64,000 bases of DNA from Candidatus Marithrix sp. Canyon 246 (GTDB lineage Bacteria > Pseudomonadota > Gammaproteobacteria > Beggiatoales > Beggiatoaceae), in NCBI RefSeq assembly GCF_001723685.1, contig NZ_MCBX01000004.1:124001-188000 (forward strand). Direction: 5' to 3'. Positions within the stretch are counted from its first letter, which is position 1. The number at the start of each line of letters is the position of its first letter. The notes under the pieces were generated by a model. It saw only the letters and a program-made list of their open reading frames with translations. It searched no databases and was not told the origin of the DNA. The position numbers were made by a program, and so were the translations under genes. This document shows positions 24,954 through 34,893 of the stretch, one piece after another.

Positions 24954-25665
24954 TCATTTTAATAAAATTACTCAATAATGTTTGAACTTTAGCAATACCA
25001 TTAATTAAATTGGTTTCAATTTCTGCCATAGTAATTTCTGCTTTACCACGTCCAGCGGCTTCATTTGCTATCACTGCACAACAAGCATAACATAATTCTA
25101 ATTCACGAGCTAAAGCTGCTTCTGGCATTCCTGTCATGCCTACAATATCAGCTCCATCTGTTTCCAGACGATCAATTTCTGCCGCTGTTTCTAATCGAGG
25201 TCCTTGTGTTACCGCATGTACAGCTTTTGAATGAGCTTCCGTTGCTACTAATAATTTCTGACGCAGAGTTTCACAATATGGTTCGGTAAAGTCAATATGA
25301 GTTACAATTTCTTCATCAAAAAATGTATGTTCTCGTGAATATGTATAATCAATTATTTGATGTGGAATTACTATTTCAGTATTTTTAAATGCAGGATTAA
25401 TACTACCTACCGCTGCTACTGCAATAATATTTTTAATCCCAATTTGTTTTAATGCCCATATATTAGCGCGGTAATTTATTTTATGCGGGGCAATAGTATG
25501 CTTAGCTCCATGACGAGCTAAAAATACTATTTCTTGATTATTATATATTCCATAAACTACAGGGCTAGAACCATAAGGTGTTTCTACAACTTGCCGCTTA
25601 ATAATTTCTAAGCCTTGTAATTCGGTTAAACCAGAACCACCAATTATTGCTAATTTATTATTCAT
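24946..25665 (-). CDS. S-methyl-5'-thioinosine / methylthioadenosine phosphorylase
   Basis: The protein has 239 residues. It belongs to the trimeric purine nucleoside phosphorylase family: LAIIGGSGLTEL (phosphate loop), FLARHGAKHTIAPHKINYRA, AVAAVGSINP, TQGPRLETAAEI, DIVGMTGMPEAALARELELC. The VGMTGMPEA wording resembles methylthioinosine/MTA phosphorylases, which salvage purine from polyamine synthesis. It overlaps the hypoxanthine phosphoribosyltransferase gene by 4 bases, and the two steps are consecutive (hypoxanthine release, then IMP formation). Confidence 0.85.
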   Translation of the reverse strand: MNNKLAIIGGSGLTELQGLEIIKRQVVETPYGSSPVVYGIYNNQEIVFLARHGAKHTIAPHKINYRANIWALKQIGIKNIIAVAAVGSINPAFKNTEIVIPHQIIDYTYSREHTFFDEEIVTHIDFTEPYCETLRQKLLVATEAHSKAVHAVTQGPRLETAAEIDRLETDGADIVGMTGMPEAALARELELCYACCAVIANEAAGRGKAEITMAEIETNLINGIAKVQTLLSNFIKMND

Positions 25666-26201
25666 AATCCATGTACTGCGTAAATTCCGGGCACATAACG
25701 TAATTGCCCTTGATAATCCATACCATAACCAAAAACATAGCGATTTGGTACAGTTAATCCTGTAAAATCAGCTTTTTGTAATCCAGAACGTTGCTCTAAT
25801 TGTTTTTCTACTAATACTGCTGTAAATACTTCTTTAGCACCTGCTTCAAGGCAATATTTAACAATTGCTTGTAAAGTCAAGCCTTCATCTAAAATATCAT
25901 CAATTACTAAGACTGTGCGATTTTCTAAACTGATACTAGGATATTTAACCCATTCTAAATCACCGCCTGTAGTTGCCTTTTTGTAGCGAGTAGCATGAAT
26001 ATAGTCCATTTCTAAGGGAAAATTCATACGTGGCAATAATTGCCCGGCTGGAATTAAACCGCCATTCATGACAGTTAAACATATGGGCAATTTATCTTGT
26101 AATTGTTGATTAATTTCCGCTGCCATCTCATCCATTGTATCAGAGATTTCATGTTCAGTATATAATTGTTCAGCTTTAGCTAAAACTGTTTCAAGGTTCA
26201 T
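25662..26201 (-). CDS. hpt: Hypoxanthine-guanine phosphoribosyltransferase
   Basis: The protein has 179 residues. It carries the PRPP loop RTVLVIDDILDEGLTLQAIV at about residues 93-112, LTVMNGGLIPAGQLL, and VPNRYVFGYGMDYQGQLR near the C-terminus, as in purine-salvage HPRT enzymes (IMP/GMP from hypoxanthine/guanine and PRPP). It lies between a glycosyltransferase and the MTI phosphorylase with overlaps of 11 and 4 bases, so it is part of a polycistronic unit. The substrate preference is inferred from its neighbour. Confidence 0.85.
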   Translation of the reverse strand: MNLETVLAKAEQLYTEHEISDTMDEMAAEINQQLQDKLPICLTVMNGGLIPAGQLLPRMNFPLEMDYIHATRYKKATTGGDLEWVKYPSISLENRTVLVIDDILDEGLTLQAIVKYCLEAGAKEVFTAVLVEKQLEQRSGLQKADFTGLTVPNRYVFGYGMDYQGQLRYVPGIYAVHGL

Positions 26202-27372
26202 AGTTTAATTTCAATAACAAAGGTTCAACAGCGCGTTTAATATCAAATTCTGTTTCTACTCTTCGTTGCCCTTCTGTGGCTAAGTTGTTACGTAATTCTT
26301 TATCATTGCTTAGTTGTAATATACGTTCACTTAGTTGTTCCCAATTAGAAGGGCTAAATAATAAGCCTGATTTTCCATCTGTTACCAATTCTGGAATTCC
26401 AGCAACACAAGGTGCTATCACAGGTACTTTTATGGCTAAGGCTTCCATTAATACCACCGGTAATCCTTCCATAAAACTGGATATTACAAATATATCTGTT
26501 GATGTTAATTGTTTAAATACTTCTGTTTCTGAAGCCCGCCCAAGTAATTGGCAGTTTTTAGGCAGTTTTTGCTCTATAATAGGGCGATCTGAACCTTCTC
26601 CAATTATTCTTAATTCTAAATTCGGGTTTTGTTTTAGGGCTTTGTCAAAAGCTTCAATTAATCCAAGAATACCTTTTTCTGGAGATAAACGCGCTATACA
26701 TAAAATACGTATAGTATCATGATTATCTTCAATTCGCTGAGGCATATTTTCTAAATCTACTCCACAACGAGAAATAAATAGTTTTGACCAATGATTTGGA
26801 TTGACTAGACGCATTACTTGAGCACGACCAAAATAAGATACACAAGGCACAAAATCAGCCGCTGCTAATTTATCATTTAACAATGAACCAGCGGCACCAT
26901 CAAATTCACTGGTTCCATGAACAGTAAAACTCCATTTAATATCTAAATAGCGGCTTGCTAGCAAACCTACAATTGCACCTGCTTGAGCAAAATGATTATG
27001 TAAATGTGTAATTTTACGCTGCTTTAATTCTGCCGCTAAATAAATTGCTTCAACAAAATAAAACAGAGGATGTAAACTAATGCCCGGTGTACTATGCTTA
27101 AATGCTAATTTAAGAGTTTTAAAATATCGAATCGGATGTAGTATTAATGATACAAAATGTGCCCATATCAATAATAGCGGCGATGCTGGTAACAAATACC
27201 AAGTATTTTTATGTTCACGATGATCACTATCAGATATTACTTCTGCTTTTAAAGGTGATCTAATACTAAAGGTTTGAATGTCAAGCCCACGATTACGTAG
27301 TTCTTCAACTTCACGACGAATAAAGGTATGTGAAGGAGCGGGATATTGACTAACAAGATAAGCAATACGCAT
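26191..27372 (-). CDS. GT4-family glycosyltransferase
   Basis: The 393-residue GT-B enzyme starts MRIAYLVSQYPAPSHTFIRR, a start typical of a colanic-acid/exopolysaccharide transferase subgroup. THLHNHFAQAGAIVGLLASR lies in the acceptor domain. The donor domain has ILCIARLSPEKGILGLIEAF, LRIIGEGSDRPIIE and SFMEGLPVVLMEALAIKVPV (E-x7-E). Its start codon follows the deacetylase stop by 2 bases, and it overlaps hpt downstream. Confidence 0.85.
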   Translation of the reverse strand: MRIAYLVSQYPAPSHTFIRREVEELRNRGLDIQTFSIRSPLKAEVISDSDHREHKNTWYLLPASPLLLIWAHFVSLILHPIRYFKTLKLAFKHSTPGISLHPLFYFVEAIYLAAELKQRKITHLHNHFAQAGAIVGLLASRYLDIKWSFTVHGTSEFDGAAGSLLNDKLAAADFVPCVSYFGRAQVMRLVNPNHWSKLFISRCGVDLENMPQRIEDNHDTIRILCIARLSPEKGILGLIEAFDKALKQNPNLELRIIGEGSDRPIIEQKLPKNCQLLGRASETEVFKQLTSTDIFVISSFMEGLPVVLMEALAIKVPVIAPCVAGIPELVTDGKSGLLFSPSNWEQLSERILQLSNDKELRNNLATEGQRRVETEFDIKRAVEPLLLKLNYEP

Positions 27373-27374
27373 TA

Positions 27375-28340
27375 TTACATCCTCTTAGGAAAATATGGGC
27401 TTAATCGCCATGCCAAACGTGATTCAGATAAGTCTCCTAGTCTGGAGCGGCTAGTTTTACCTTGAATATCAAACCGCTTCAAGGTAAAAGGAGAATTACT
27501 ATTGTTATTTTGCCCCCATTTTGTGGTAACTGCTTTAGTATAACCAGCTTCCTCAACCAGATTAATTATGCGCTGATCAGCATCGCCATTGGGATAACAA
27601 AAAGATGTAATTGGAGTATTAAGATTTTCTTGAAGTATTTTACGTGATAAAACTATTTCATCTTGTAATGATGTGTCATTACATAAAGGTAAAATAGGAT
27701 GTGTCATAGAATGACAACCAATTTCATGACCATATTCTGCCAATTCAGCTAACTGTTGCCAATTCATCATACCATCCCAATCTGGGCGGGCTAAACCACC
27801 TACTTCTTGTTCAAATTTCTGAACTAAATTTAAACGTTCACCAACACTAAGAGTTTTAGCTTGTTCAACTATATTGACAGGAGATTTACCAGCCTTAACA
27901 GCAGCATAAGCTAAACGGTCATACCATAAAGTCTCATTATATTCAACACCATTTGTCACCGCAAAAAAAGTGGCAGGAATTTTAGCGGCTTTTAATATAG
28001 GTTGAGCATAAACAAAATTGTCTAATTGCCCATCATCAAAAGTAATACTAAGTAAAGGGCGTTCTGTAACTTCACCAGCTTGCCAGCGGGCAAAATTTTC
28101 AGACAAGGTTCCACAAATAAAATGTTTTTTAAAAAGTTTTACAAACCATTCAAACTCGCTGGGTGTCACTGCAATGCCATTAATAGGATATGATTTCAAC
28201 AGTTCTGCTGGCAATACACGATGAAAGGTGACAATAGAAAACGGATGATCTTTGATTCTCTTTGAAGGCTGTGTAATACCAGTAGCATAGAGCAAATCAC
28301 CTGCGAGATCACGTACAAAAGAACGAATATTCGGCGACAT
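27375..28340 (-). CDS. Polysaccharide deacetylase family protein (NodB domain)
   Basis: The protein has 321 residues. The NodB metal-binding motifs are present: LSITFDDGQLDN (Asp-Asp) and GHEIGCHSMTHPIL (His-x3-His). FCYPNGDADQRIINLVEEAG and a downstream AVTTKWG complete the fold. It would remove N-acetyl groups from a polysaccharide or sugar intermediate. No clear signal peptide is visible, so the site of action is uncertain. It is the first gene of the overlapping minus-strand operon that runs to the wecA-like gene. Confidence 0.85.
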   Translation of the reverse strand: MSPNIRSFVRDLAGDLLYATGITQPSKRIKDHPFSIVTFHRVLPAELLKSYPINGIAVTPSEFEWFVKLFKKHFICGTLSENFARWQAGEVTERPLLSITFDDGQLDNFVYAQPILKAAKIPATFFAVTNGVEYNETLWYDRLAYAAVKAGKSPVNIVEQAKTLSVGERLNLVQKFEQEVGGLARPDWDGMMNWQQLAELAEYGHEIGCHSMTHPILPLCNDTSLQDEIVLSRKILQENLNTPITSFCYPNGDADQRIINLVEEAGYTKAVTTKWGQNNNSNSPFTLKRFDIQGKTSRSRLGDLSESRLAWRLSPYFPKRM

Positions 28341-28478
28341 ATATTTAATTGTTTAATAGTGAAATAACATACCTATTAGCAATAAATAGACCATAGCATG
28401 AAACCTTGAACTCCAAAGTTTTAAGTGAGATAATAATATCTTTATTTGACTAAGCATGAAAGTTATAAGGTGAAGATT

Positions 28479-28733
28479 ATGAAATGGGTTGATATTAAGC
28501 AACGTTATCCTGATCAGTTTATTTTATTAGGTAATTTAGTAGAAGAACATATATCTTTGCACAGATATAAAATCTTAGGCGGAGAAGTTCTGAAAGTTAG
28601 TAATGATGCTAAAGAAATAAGAACAGAATATCAAAAATATAACAGTCAAGGAAAAGATGTACTTTACTCACTTCCCAGCACCACAGAAGAATTCATTGTG
28701 GAAAATATTCCATTTAAAGGTATATTTAAATGA
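28479..28733 (+). CDS. Conserved hypothetical protein, partner of a retropepsin-like gene
   Basis: The 84-residue protein starts at ATG 28479 (AAGGTGA upstream; a longer frame from 28446 is less likely). It reads MKWVDIKQRYPDQFILLGNL...DVLYSLPSTTEEFIVENIPF, a small family found mostly in cyanobacteria and filamentous sulfur bacteria, usually just before an aspartyl-protease-like gene. Its TGA overlaps the partner's ATG (ATGA), so coupling was intended, but the partner is broken here. The function is unknown; the arrangement resembles a small accessory module. Confidence 0.65.
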   Translation: MKWVDIKQRYPDQFILLGNLVEEHISLHRYKILGGEVLKVSNDAKEIRTEYQKYNSQGKDVLYSLPSTTEEFIVENIPFKGIFK

Positions 28734-28857
28734 AATTGAATTTGGAGCAATCAAAGAAAGTTTAGGAATTAATGGTTTCATTGGAAATGATATTTTGAGC
28801 CAGTTCATTATAACGATTGATTTCAATCAACAAATGATTAATCTTAAATCTAGCTAA
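28730..28857 (+). pseudogene. Retropepsin-like aspartyl protease remnant
   Basis: The start (ATG 28730, MKLNLEQ) is followed almost at once by the C-terminal end of the family in another frame, EIEFGAIKESLGINGFIGND, then ILSQFIITIDF, stopping at 28857. The catalytic DTGS part and most of the protein are missing. This is a large internal deletion joining the two ends of the gene, the same sort of end-to-end joining seen in carbamoyltransferase scar 2. Confidence 0.6.
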
Positions 28858-28863
28858 AAACCT

Positions 28864-28958
28864 GTCAGGTTTAATTGATTTTTAAGCGGAAAATGAGGAA
28901 CCACAACCACATGTAGTTGCGTTAGGGTTACGAATTACAAATTGTGAGCCTTCTAAGC
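28864..28958 (-). repeat. Scar: copy of the erpA 3' end
   Basis: Matches 29708-29805, the last 26 or so codons of erpA plus the adjoining half palindrome, in the same orientation. It has two substitutions, both synonymous in the erpA frame (Val GTG/GTA, Asn AAT/AAC), and lacks one Thr codon. The RHH/PIN toxin-antitoxin pair lies between this copy and intact erpA. Confidence 0.9.
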
Positions 28959-28997
28959 AATTATTATTTCATTTAGCTAAACTAATTTTGATATTTC

Positions 28998-29408
28998 TTA
29001 TAAATATATAATTTCAAATGTATTTTTATCTTTTATTCTATAAATTGAAAAATCAATGTCTATTGTTACAATCGTATTTATGTTAAGTTTTTCAGCTAAA
29101 AATACTAGACATGAATCTGCAAAATCCATAGGTAAATCACGATATTTTTCTGTCAAACCTTTAATTCTATTAAAGTCAGATATTTCAATATTCTGTATTT
29201 CCAAGGCTCCATTATTTATCCATTCTAAAAAATCAATTTGAGCATTACGATTGAAATCTAATAGATGCAAGGTTTCTGTTATTGAAGCTATTGTAGTTAT
29301 TAAAGGTAATTTATTATTTTGAATGAATTTAATAGCACTTTCATGATATTTATCTGACTTATCAAAAAGAGCAATCAAAGGACCTGAATCAATCAGAATT
29401 TTCTTCAT
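28998..29408 (-). CDS. PIN-domain toxin (VapC-like)
   Basis: The 136-residue protein begins MKKILIDSGPLIALFDKSDK (first acidic residue Asp7). TTIASITETLHLLDF carries the second (Glu), MDFADSCLVFLAE the third, and IVTIDIDFSIYRI the fourth. This is the standard PIN RNase pattern. The gene overlaps the antitoxin stop by 4 bases. It probably cleaves RNA when unopposed. The pair is inserted between erpA and a duplicated erpA end. Confidence 0.85.
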   Translation of the reverse strand: MKKILIDSGPLIALFDKSDKYHESAIKFIQNNKLPLITTIASITETLHLLDFNRNAQIDFLEWINNGALEIQNIEISDFNRIKGLTEKYRDLPMDFADSCLVFLAEKLNINTIVTIDIDFSIYRIKDKNTFEIIYL

Positions 29409-29647
29409 TTTCTTTTTTCTCTTAGCTTTAATTTCAATAATTCTTTTCGATCTTTAGATAAATTACCTTTTCCACTTGAATATTTACCAAAATAATGTTT
29501 ACCAAGTTCCCAAGGAGTTGGTTTTGATACTTTACTAATATATTCTGATATACTTTGATGAATTAATTCAGATGTTGTAATACCAAGAATATTAGCGGTA
29601 TGTTGTACATTATGTTCTAAATTTGGCTCTAATCTTAAAGTAATCAA
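29405..29647 (-). CDS. RHH-type antitoxin of the PIN toxin
   Basis: The 80-residue protein begins MITLRLEPNLEHNVQHTANILGITTSELI, a ribbon-helix-helix DNA-binding start. A basic, toxin-binding tail follows (GKGNLSKDRKELLKLKLREK). It precedes the PIN toxin with an ATGA overlap. It should bind its own promoter region (29648-29683) and the toxin. Confidence 0.8.
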   Translation of the reverse strand: MITLRLEPNLEHNVQHTANILGITTSELIHQSISEYISKVSKPTPWELGKHYFGKYSSGKGNLSKDRKELLKLKLREKRK

Positions 29648-29683
29648 TTTAGTTAGACTCCTATGAATTTATTTAACTAGCTA

Positions 29684-29716
29684 AAAACCTGACAGGTTTT
29701 AAAAACTTGTCAGGTT
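29684..29716. repeat. AACCTGACAGGTTTTAAAAA palindrome (copy 2)
   Basis: AAACCTGACAGGTTTTAAAA pairs with ACTTGTCAGGTTT, with one mismatch. It sits between the antitoxin promoter and the erpA stop codon. A half copy at 28858-28873 accompanies the duplicated erpA end. Confidence 0.85.
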
Positions 29717-29726
29717 TAATTGATTT

Positions 29727-30080
29727 TTAAGCGGAAAATGAGGAACCACAACCACATGTAGTAGTTGCGTTAGGATTACGAATCACAAATTGTGAGCCTT
29801 CTAAGCCTTCACTATAATCAATTTCTGCACCTACCATATATTGATAACTCATAGGATCAATCAATAGTTTTACATCTTGATTTTCAACAATAGTATCACC
29901 TTCTTCAATACTTTCAGCAAAGGTAAAGCCATATTGAAAACCTGAACAGCCACCACCTTGCACAAAAACGCGCAACATTAAATCATCATTCTGTTCTTCT
30001 TTGATTAATTCTTTTACTTTTACGGCTGCATTATCAGTAAATACTAAAGGGCTTGGTATTGCTTCTTCAACTGTACTCAT
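29727..30080 (-). CDS. erpA: A-type iron-sulfur cluster insertion protein ErpA
   Basis: The 117-residue protein carries the three conserved cysteines of A-type carriers: [13 protein letters not shown] and the C-terminal [24 protein letters not shown] at the start fits ErpA/IscA. It delivers [4Fe-4S] clusters to apoproteins, which a dsr-rich cell needs in quantity. It follows the MerR-type gene closely. The 3' end is duplicated at 28864-28958. Confidence 0.9.
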   Translation of the reverse strand: MSTVEEAIPSPLVFTDNAAVKVKELIKEEQNDDLMLRVFVQGGGCSGFQYGFTFAESIEEGDTIVENQDVKLLIDPMSYQYMVGAEIDYSEGLEGSQFVIRNPNATTTCGCGSSFSA

Positions 30081-30092
30081 ATTTTGCTCCTG

Positions 30093-30449
30093 TTAATTTA
30101 AAATCTTCAATAATGTTTCAAGCTCTAAACGTAATTCAGAGATTAATTCATTATTTAATTGTTTGTGATTTAGTGAATTTGTTTCAAGTAATTTTTGTTT
30201 AGCACCACCAATGGTAAAACCATGATCGTATAATAAACTACGAATTCGACGTACTAAAACCACATCTTGCCGCTGATAATAACGTCTATTACCCCGGCGT
30301 TTTATAGGTTTTAATTGGGTAAATTCTTGTTCCCAATAACGTAAAACATGTGGTTTAATTGAACATAAATCACCCATTTCGCTAATTGTAAAATAACGCT
30401 TTCCCGGAATAGAAGGAAGTTCATTATTACTTTTTGCTATTTCCAGCAT
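30093..30449 (-). CDS. MerR-family transcriptional regulator
   Basis: The 118-residue protein has a MerR winged helix-turn-helix: [40 protein letters not shown] and [22 protein letters not shown]. The C-terminal part (about 80-118) is short, with no effector domain. It is the MerR gene commonly found after ihfA in gammaproteobacteria. It overlaps ihfA by 23 bases. Its target is unknown. Confidence 0.9.
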   Translation of the reverse strand: MLEIAKSNNELPSIPGKRYFTISEMGDLCSIKPHVLRYWEQEFTQLKPIKRRGNRRYYQRQDVVLVRRIRSLLYDHGFTIGGAKQKLLETNSLNHKQLNNELISELRLELETLLKILN

Positions 30450-30729
30450 AAGATTCTACCCTAGCTCTAAGCTTTTGCCCGGGCTTAAAGGTGACAACAC
30501 GTCTAGCAGAAATTGGTATTTCTTCTCCTGTTTTAGGATTTCTTCCCGGGCGCTCTTCTTTATCACGTAAATCAAAGTTACCAAATCCAGAAAGTTTAAC
30601 TTGTTGCCCTTTTTCTAAGGATGAGCGGATTTCTTCAAAAAATAAATCTACTATATCCTTGGCTTCTCTTTTATTTAAGCCTACTTCGTCAAAAAGTTTT
30701 TCTGCTATTACAGCTTTAGTCAATGCCAT
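30427..30729 (-). CDS. ihfA: Integration host factor subunit alpha
   Basis: The 100-residue protein is of the HU/IHF family: [44 protein letters not shown] with the DNA-inserting Pro, and [17 protein letters not shown]. It pairs with IhfB (34919-35209) to bend DNA at specific sites. It starts 4 bases after pheT, as in other gammaproteobacteria. Confidence 0.95.
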   Translation of the reverse strand: MALTKAVIAEKLFDEVGLNKREAKDIVDLFFEEIRSSLEKGQQVKLSGFGNFDLRDKEERPGRNPKTGEEIPISARRVVTFKPGQKLRARVESYAGNSKK

Positions 30730-30733
30730 TATT

Positions 30734-33088
30734 TTAATTCCTTAATTTTGCACCTAATTTAGTTTCCAAAGTATTTAGCAACTGTTCAACGACAGTTTCT
30801 ACATCTTGGTCAATAAGATTGCGTGAAAATGCTTGAAAAATCAAGCCTATTGCTAAACTTTTTTTATTTGAATCTATTTTTTCGCCCTGATATACATCAA
30901 ATAACTGCCATTCAATCAAGATTTCAGGTGCTGTTTCCTTAATACAATCCATTACTTGAATGGCTGTTACATCTTGTGGTAATATCAACGCAATATCCCT
31001 TCTTACATTAGGATATTTAGATAGTTCTTGAAATTTATGTGGTTTATTTTCTAATAATGGAGCCAGTTTTAATTCAAATAAAAATACTGGTGTTATTAAA
31101 TCTAATTGTTTTATTAAACTAGGATGTGCTGCGCCTAATATTCCTATATATTCATCACCACGATAAATAGCCGCTGTTTTGCCGGGATGTAAGGCAGGAT
31201 GTGTATCTGCTCTAAAATCAATATCATTAACATTTAATAATGCTTCTATATCTGATTTTACATCATAAAAATCAACTGGTTGTGAAACAGCAGCCCATTG
31301 TTCAGCGAATCGTGTTCCCGTTACCACACCGGCAATCATCAATTCTTGTAATAAACCTTCAGTTTGTGACTGTATAAAGCGTCTGCCAGTTTCAAATAAG
31401 CGCACTCGTGATTGTTGACGCTTTTGGTTATATTGTACCGCTGGCAATAAGCTTGACCATAAACTAGTACGCATTGCTGCCATATCGCTAGCAATTGGAT
31501 TAGCTAAAGTTATGGCTTTTAATTCTGGATTCAATTGTGCTTGTAATTTTGAATCAACAAAACTATAAGTAATCGCTTCTTGATAATCGCGCTGTACTAA
31601 TATTTCTTTTAATTGATTTACAGTTATAGTTTTTGAACTGTGCATTATTAAGCGCGATTTTGGTGCTTGGCTTGGTAAATTATTATAGCCATATAAACGC
31701 GCTAATTCTTCAATTAAATCAGCCTCAATGCTGACATCAAAGCGAAAACTTGGAGCTTGTATTTGCCAACTAGAGTCACCGCTTTCTACTTTCATACCTA
31801 AACGAGTGAAAATATCGGTAATATCGTTAGCCTTAAATGACTTACCAAGTATCCGTTTAATATTATGTGCGCGTAATTCAATATTGGAAGCTACTGGTAA
31901 ACTATCAGCTACTTTTTCAATAACTACTCCAGCTTCTCCACCAACAATTTCTAGTAATAATTCTGTAGCCCGTTCAATCGCATTAACTTGTAAATCTGAA
32001 TCAACACCACGCTCAAAACGATGAGAGGAATCGGTATGTAATCCGTAACGTCTCGCACAACCAGCGGCATATTCAGGAGCAAAAAACGCGCTTTCTAAAA
32101 AAATATCAGTAGTAGAATCAGTAACTGCGGATGCTTGCCCACCCATAACTCCAGCAATAGCTAAAGCTTGCTTCTCATCTGCTATTACTAAAGTTTGTTC
32201 ATCTAATTTTACAGTTTGTTCATCTAATAAAGTTAAAGATTCCCCAGCCCTAGCCATTCTGACTTCAATGCCACCTGATAAATTATTAAAATCAAAGGCG
32301 TGCATAGGCTGCCCTAATTCTAATAATACATAATTAGTTACATCTACCACTGCGCTAATGCTACGTAAGCCGCTACGACGTAAACGTTCTTGCATCCATA
32401 AAGGAGTTGTGGCTTTCGCATCAATATTTTTAATGATACGTCCAACATAACGAGGGCAAGCCTTATCAGCTTGAATATCCACTGAAAAACTATCAGTTAT
32501 GCTAGCACTAATATTTGAAATCTTAGGATAATTTACAGCAGTGCGTGTTAAAACACCAACTTCTCGTGCAATTCCAGCAACACTTAAACAATCACCACGA
32601 TTAGGAGTTAAATCAACATCAAAACTGACATCATCTAATTTCAAATATTCACGTAAATCTTCACCAAGCGGCGCATCATTCGCTAAAGGCATTAAACCTT
32701 CAGAACTATCAGCTAAGCCTAATTCTTCAGCCGAACATAACATGCCATAAGATAAAACCCCACGTAATTTAGACTTTTTGATTTTTATCTTACCAATACG
32801 CGCACCAATTACAGCAGTAGGTGCCCGCATTCCGACATGCACATTAGCGGCACCACAAACTATAGTTAAAGGCTCAGCACCTGTATTAACCTGACAAACT
32901 TGTAGTTTTTTAGCATCAGGATGAGCAGCAATAGAAATAACTTCTCCAATCACTACTTTATTAAATACAGCGGCTACAGGTTCAACAGCATCAACTTCCA
33001 AACCCGCCATAGTTAATTGTGCTACTAATTCTTCTCGTGAAATTGAGGGGTTGACTAATTCACGTAGCCAATTTTCACTAAATTTCAT
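30734..33088 (-). CDS. pheT: Phenylalanyl-tRNA synthetase beta subunit
   Basis: The protein has 784 residues, the usual length. It begins [20 protein letters not shown], followed by a tRNA-binding OB domain (about 40-150, [15 protein letters not shown]), B3/B4 editing domain, B5 domain, catalytic-like core and C-terminal anticodon-binding domain ([17 protein letters not shown]). It charges tRNA-Phe with PheS. Unusually, pheS is not upstream: pyrF overlaps the pheT start by 11 bases, so the alpha subunit must be encoded elsewhere. Confidence 0.95.
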   Translation of the reverse strand: MKFSENWLRELVNPSISREELVAQLTMAGLEVDAVEPVAAVFNKVVIGEVISIAAHPDAKKLQVCQVNTGAEPLTIVCGAANVHVGMRAPTAVIGARIGKIKIKKSKLRGVLSYGMLCSAEELGLADSSEGLMPLANDAPLGEDLREYLKLDDVSFDVDLTPNRGDCLSVAGIAREVGVLTRTAVNYPKISNISASITDSFSVDIQADKACPRYVGRIIKNIDAKATTPLWMQERLRRSGLRSISAVVDVTNYVLLELGQPMHAFDFNNLSGGIEVRMARAGESLTLLDEQTVKLDEQTLVIADEKQALAIAGVMGGQASAVTDSTTDIFLESAFFAPEYAAGCARRYGLHTDSSHRFERGVDSDLQVNAIERATELLLEIVGGEAGVVIEKVADSLPVASNIELRAHNIKRILGKSFKANDITDIFTRLGMKVESGDSSWQIQAPSFRFDVSIEADLIEELARLYGYNNLPSQAPKSRLIMHSSKTITVNQLKEILVQRDYQEAITYSFVDSKLQAQLNPELKAITLANPIASDMAAMRTSLWSSLLPAVQYNQKRQQSRVRLFETGRRFIQSQTEGLLQELMIAGVVTGTRFAEQWAAVSQPVDFYDVKSDIEALLNVNDIDFRADTHPALHPGKTAAIYRGDEYIGILGAAHPSLIKQLDLITPVFLFELKLAPLLENKPHKFQELSKYPNVRRDIALILPQDVTAIQVMDCIKETAPEILIEWQLFDVYQGEKIDSNKKSLAIGLIFQAFSRNLIDQDVETVVEQLLNTLETKLGAKLRN

Positions 33089-33776
33089 TAATAATATCCA
33101 TTAATGCTTGTAAGGGATCCGGCGCAGCCGTAATTGGACGACCAATTACTAAATAATCAGCTCCTAAATTTACAGCTTCCGCTGGTGTCATAATCCGTTT
33201 TTGATCATCTAAACCACTATGAACTGGACGAATTCCGGGTGTAACTAATTTAAAATCATTAGCAATTGCTTTACGTATAGTAGAAATTTCATGAGGAGAA
33301 CAAACAACACCATCTAAACCACAAGCATCAGTTAAACGAGCTAAACGCAATACATTTTCTTCCACACTACCATGTAAACCAATTGCATATAAATCATGTT
33401 TTTCTAAACTAGTTAGAATTGTTACAGCAATTAATAAAGGGCGTTGTGAATGTTTTTCCAAGGCTTCACGAGCTGCTAATAACATACTACGACTGCCTAA
33501 AGCATGAACATTTACCATCCACACACCTAAATCAGCGGCTGCTAAACAAGCGCGTGCCACCGTATTAGGTATATCATGATATTTTAAGTCTAAAAAAACA
33601 TCAAAACCTAAATTTATTAATTGCTCAATTAAAAGTGGACCACTTCGAGTAAATAATTCTTTGCCAACTTTAACTCGGCAAAGTGTAGGATCTAATTGTT
33701 TTGCTAATGCTAATGCTGATTTTGCATCTGCAAAATCTAAAGCAATAATTAAAGGAGACATATTAATCGCCATCAA
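33078..33776 (-). CDS. pyrF: Orotidine 5'-phosphate decarboxylase
   Basis: The protein has 232 residues. It contains the catalytic [16 protein letters not shown] (Asp-x-Lys-x-x-Asp type) at about residues 60-75, [14 protein letters not shown] at the start, [10 protein letters not shown], and [17 protein letters not shown] (phosphate binding). It makes UMP in pyrimidine synthesis. It overlaps lapB upstream by 14 bases and pheT downstream by 11. The lapB-pyrF order is normal; the pyrF-pheT junction is not. Confidence 0.95.
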   Translation of the reverse strand: MMAINMSPLIIALDFADAKSALALAKQLDPTLCRVKVGKELFTRSGPLLIEQLINLGFDVFLDLKYHDIPNTVARACLAAADLGVWMVNVHALGSRSMLLAAREALEKHSQRPLLIAVTILTSLEKHDLYAIGLHGSVEENVLRLARLTDACGLDGVVCSPHEISTIRKAIANDFKLVTPGIRPVHSGLDDQKRIMTPAEAVNLGADYLVIGRPITAAPDPLQALMDIINEI

Positions 33777-34893
33777 TGCCTTGTATAGATTTCATAGTAT
33801 TCCATTTCTTACAACTTGGGCAATGCCAATATAATTTACGAGCAGTAAATCCACAATTATTACATTTATAAAATGCTTTATTGTTTAATAATTGCGTAAT
33901 AGTATTATGTAATAATGTGTTATCCGCTTTAGATAAAGCTAAAAAACTATTAATACTACATAATGAAGGACGTTCAAGCATTTGTTTTGAAACAAAATCT
34001 ATAGCTTGTTGTCTGCCTAACTGTTGTTGAATAATTTTTACGAAGCTTAAAATTGGTGTAATCTCATCATAACGATTCAAAATTGCTTGCAAATAGACTT
34101 GAAATTGATCAATTTGTCCAATTGCATGATAACAATCATGTAAATCATCTATGATTTCAATAATATATTTATGATCTTGCTTTTCTACCCGCTTAAATGC
34201 AACAATTGCTTGCCTATAATCATTATTTTCTAATGCTAAGCTAGCCTCTATAATACTTGCACGTACACAAAAAGGATCTGTATCTAGTGCTTTCTGTATA
34301 AGTTGTTGCACTCTATTAGTATTTCCTTGCTCTCGATAGTTTTCTGCTTGTTCACAATAATATTGCGCAATTGGCATCTTCTTACCTGAGAGTTTTGCTA
34401 ATTTTTGCGCAACCTTAATTGCTTTTTCCCACTCTTGCTCTTGTTCATAAATTTTTAATAATTGAGATAATGCAGGAATTTGATAATTTTCAACAATCAA
34501 CAGATTTTTAAATACATCTTCTGCTCTGTCAAACAAACCTGCATTTTGATAATCATGAGCAAGTTCAAATAGTGCTAGATTACGTTTTTGCGGATCAAGG
34601 GTGGGTATTTTAATAATATTTTGATGAATATGAATTGCTTGATTCACTTCACCACGTCGGCGAAATAAAACACCTAAAGCCAAATGAGTTTCAAAAGTTT
34701 CATTATTAACATCAATTAACTTTATGAAAATATCAATTGCTTTATCAGGTTCTTCACGTAACCAATAATTTAAACCTTTTAAATAATCAGGTGATAAATG
34801 AGAACTTATTGGTTTTCGCCGTTTTTGATGCTGTGCTACTAACCATCCAGAGGCAGCAGCTACAGGCAACAACAGCCATAACAAAAAACTCAT
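33763..34893 (-). CDS. lapB: Lipopolysaccharide assembly protein LapB (YciM)
   Basis: The 376-residue protein has an N-terminal membrane anchor (about 2-20, [17 protein letters not shown]), about 9 TPR repeats, and a C-terminal rubredoxin-like metal site, [21 protein letters not shown] (two Cys pairs). LapB regulates LpxC turnover with FtsH and links lipopolysaccharide synthesis to transport. The usual small partner lapA, normally between ihfB and lapB, is missing: only 25 bases separate them. Confidence 0.9.
   Translation of the reverse strand: MSFLLWLLLPVAAASGWLVAQHQKRRKPISSHLSPDYLKGLNYWLREEPDKAIDIFIKLIDVNNETFETHLALGVLFRRRGEVNQAIHIHQNIIKIPTLDPQKRNLALFELAHDYQNAGLFDRAEDVFKNLLIVENYQIPALSQLLKIYEQEQEWEKAIKVAQKLAKLSGKKMPIAQYYCEQAENYREQGNTNRVQQLIQKALDTDPFCVRASIIEASLALENNDYRQAIVAFKRVEKQDHKYIIEIIDDLHDCYHAIGQIDQFQVYLQAILNRYDEITPILSFVKIIQQQLGRQQAIDFVSKQMLERPSLCSINSFLALSKADNTLLHNTITQLLNNKAFYKCNNCGFTARKLYWHCPSCKKWNTMKSIQGIDGD

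Noticed and set aside
30491-32750. Plus-strand frames within ihfA and pheT.
   Set aside because: They are shadows of conserved minus-strand genes and have no independent signals.
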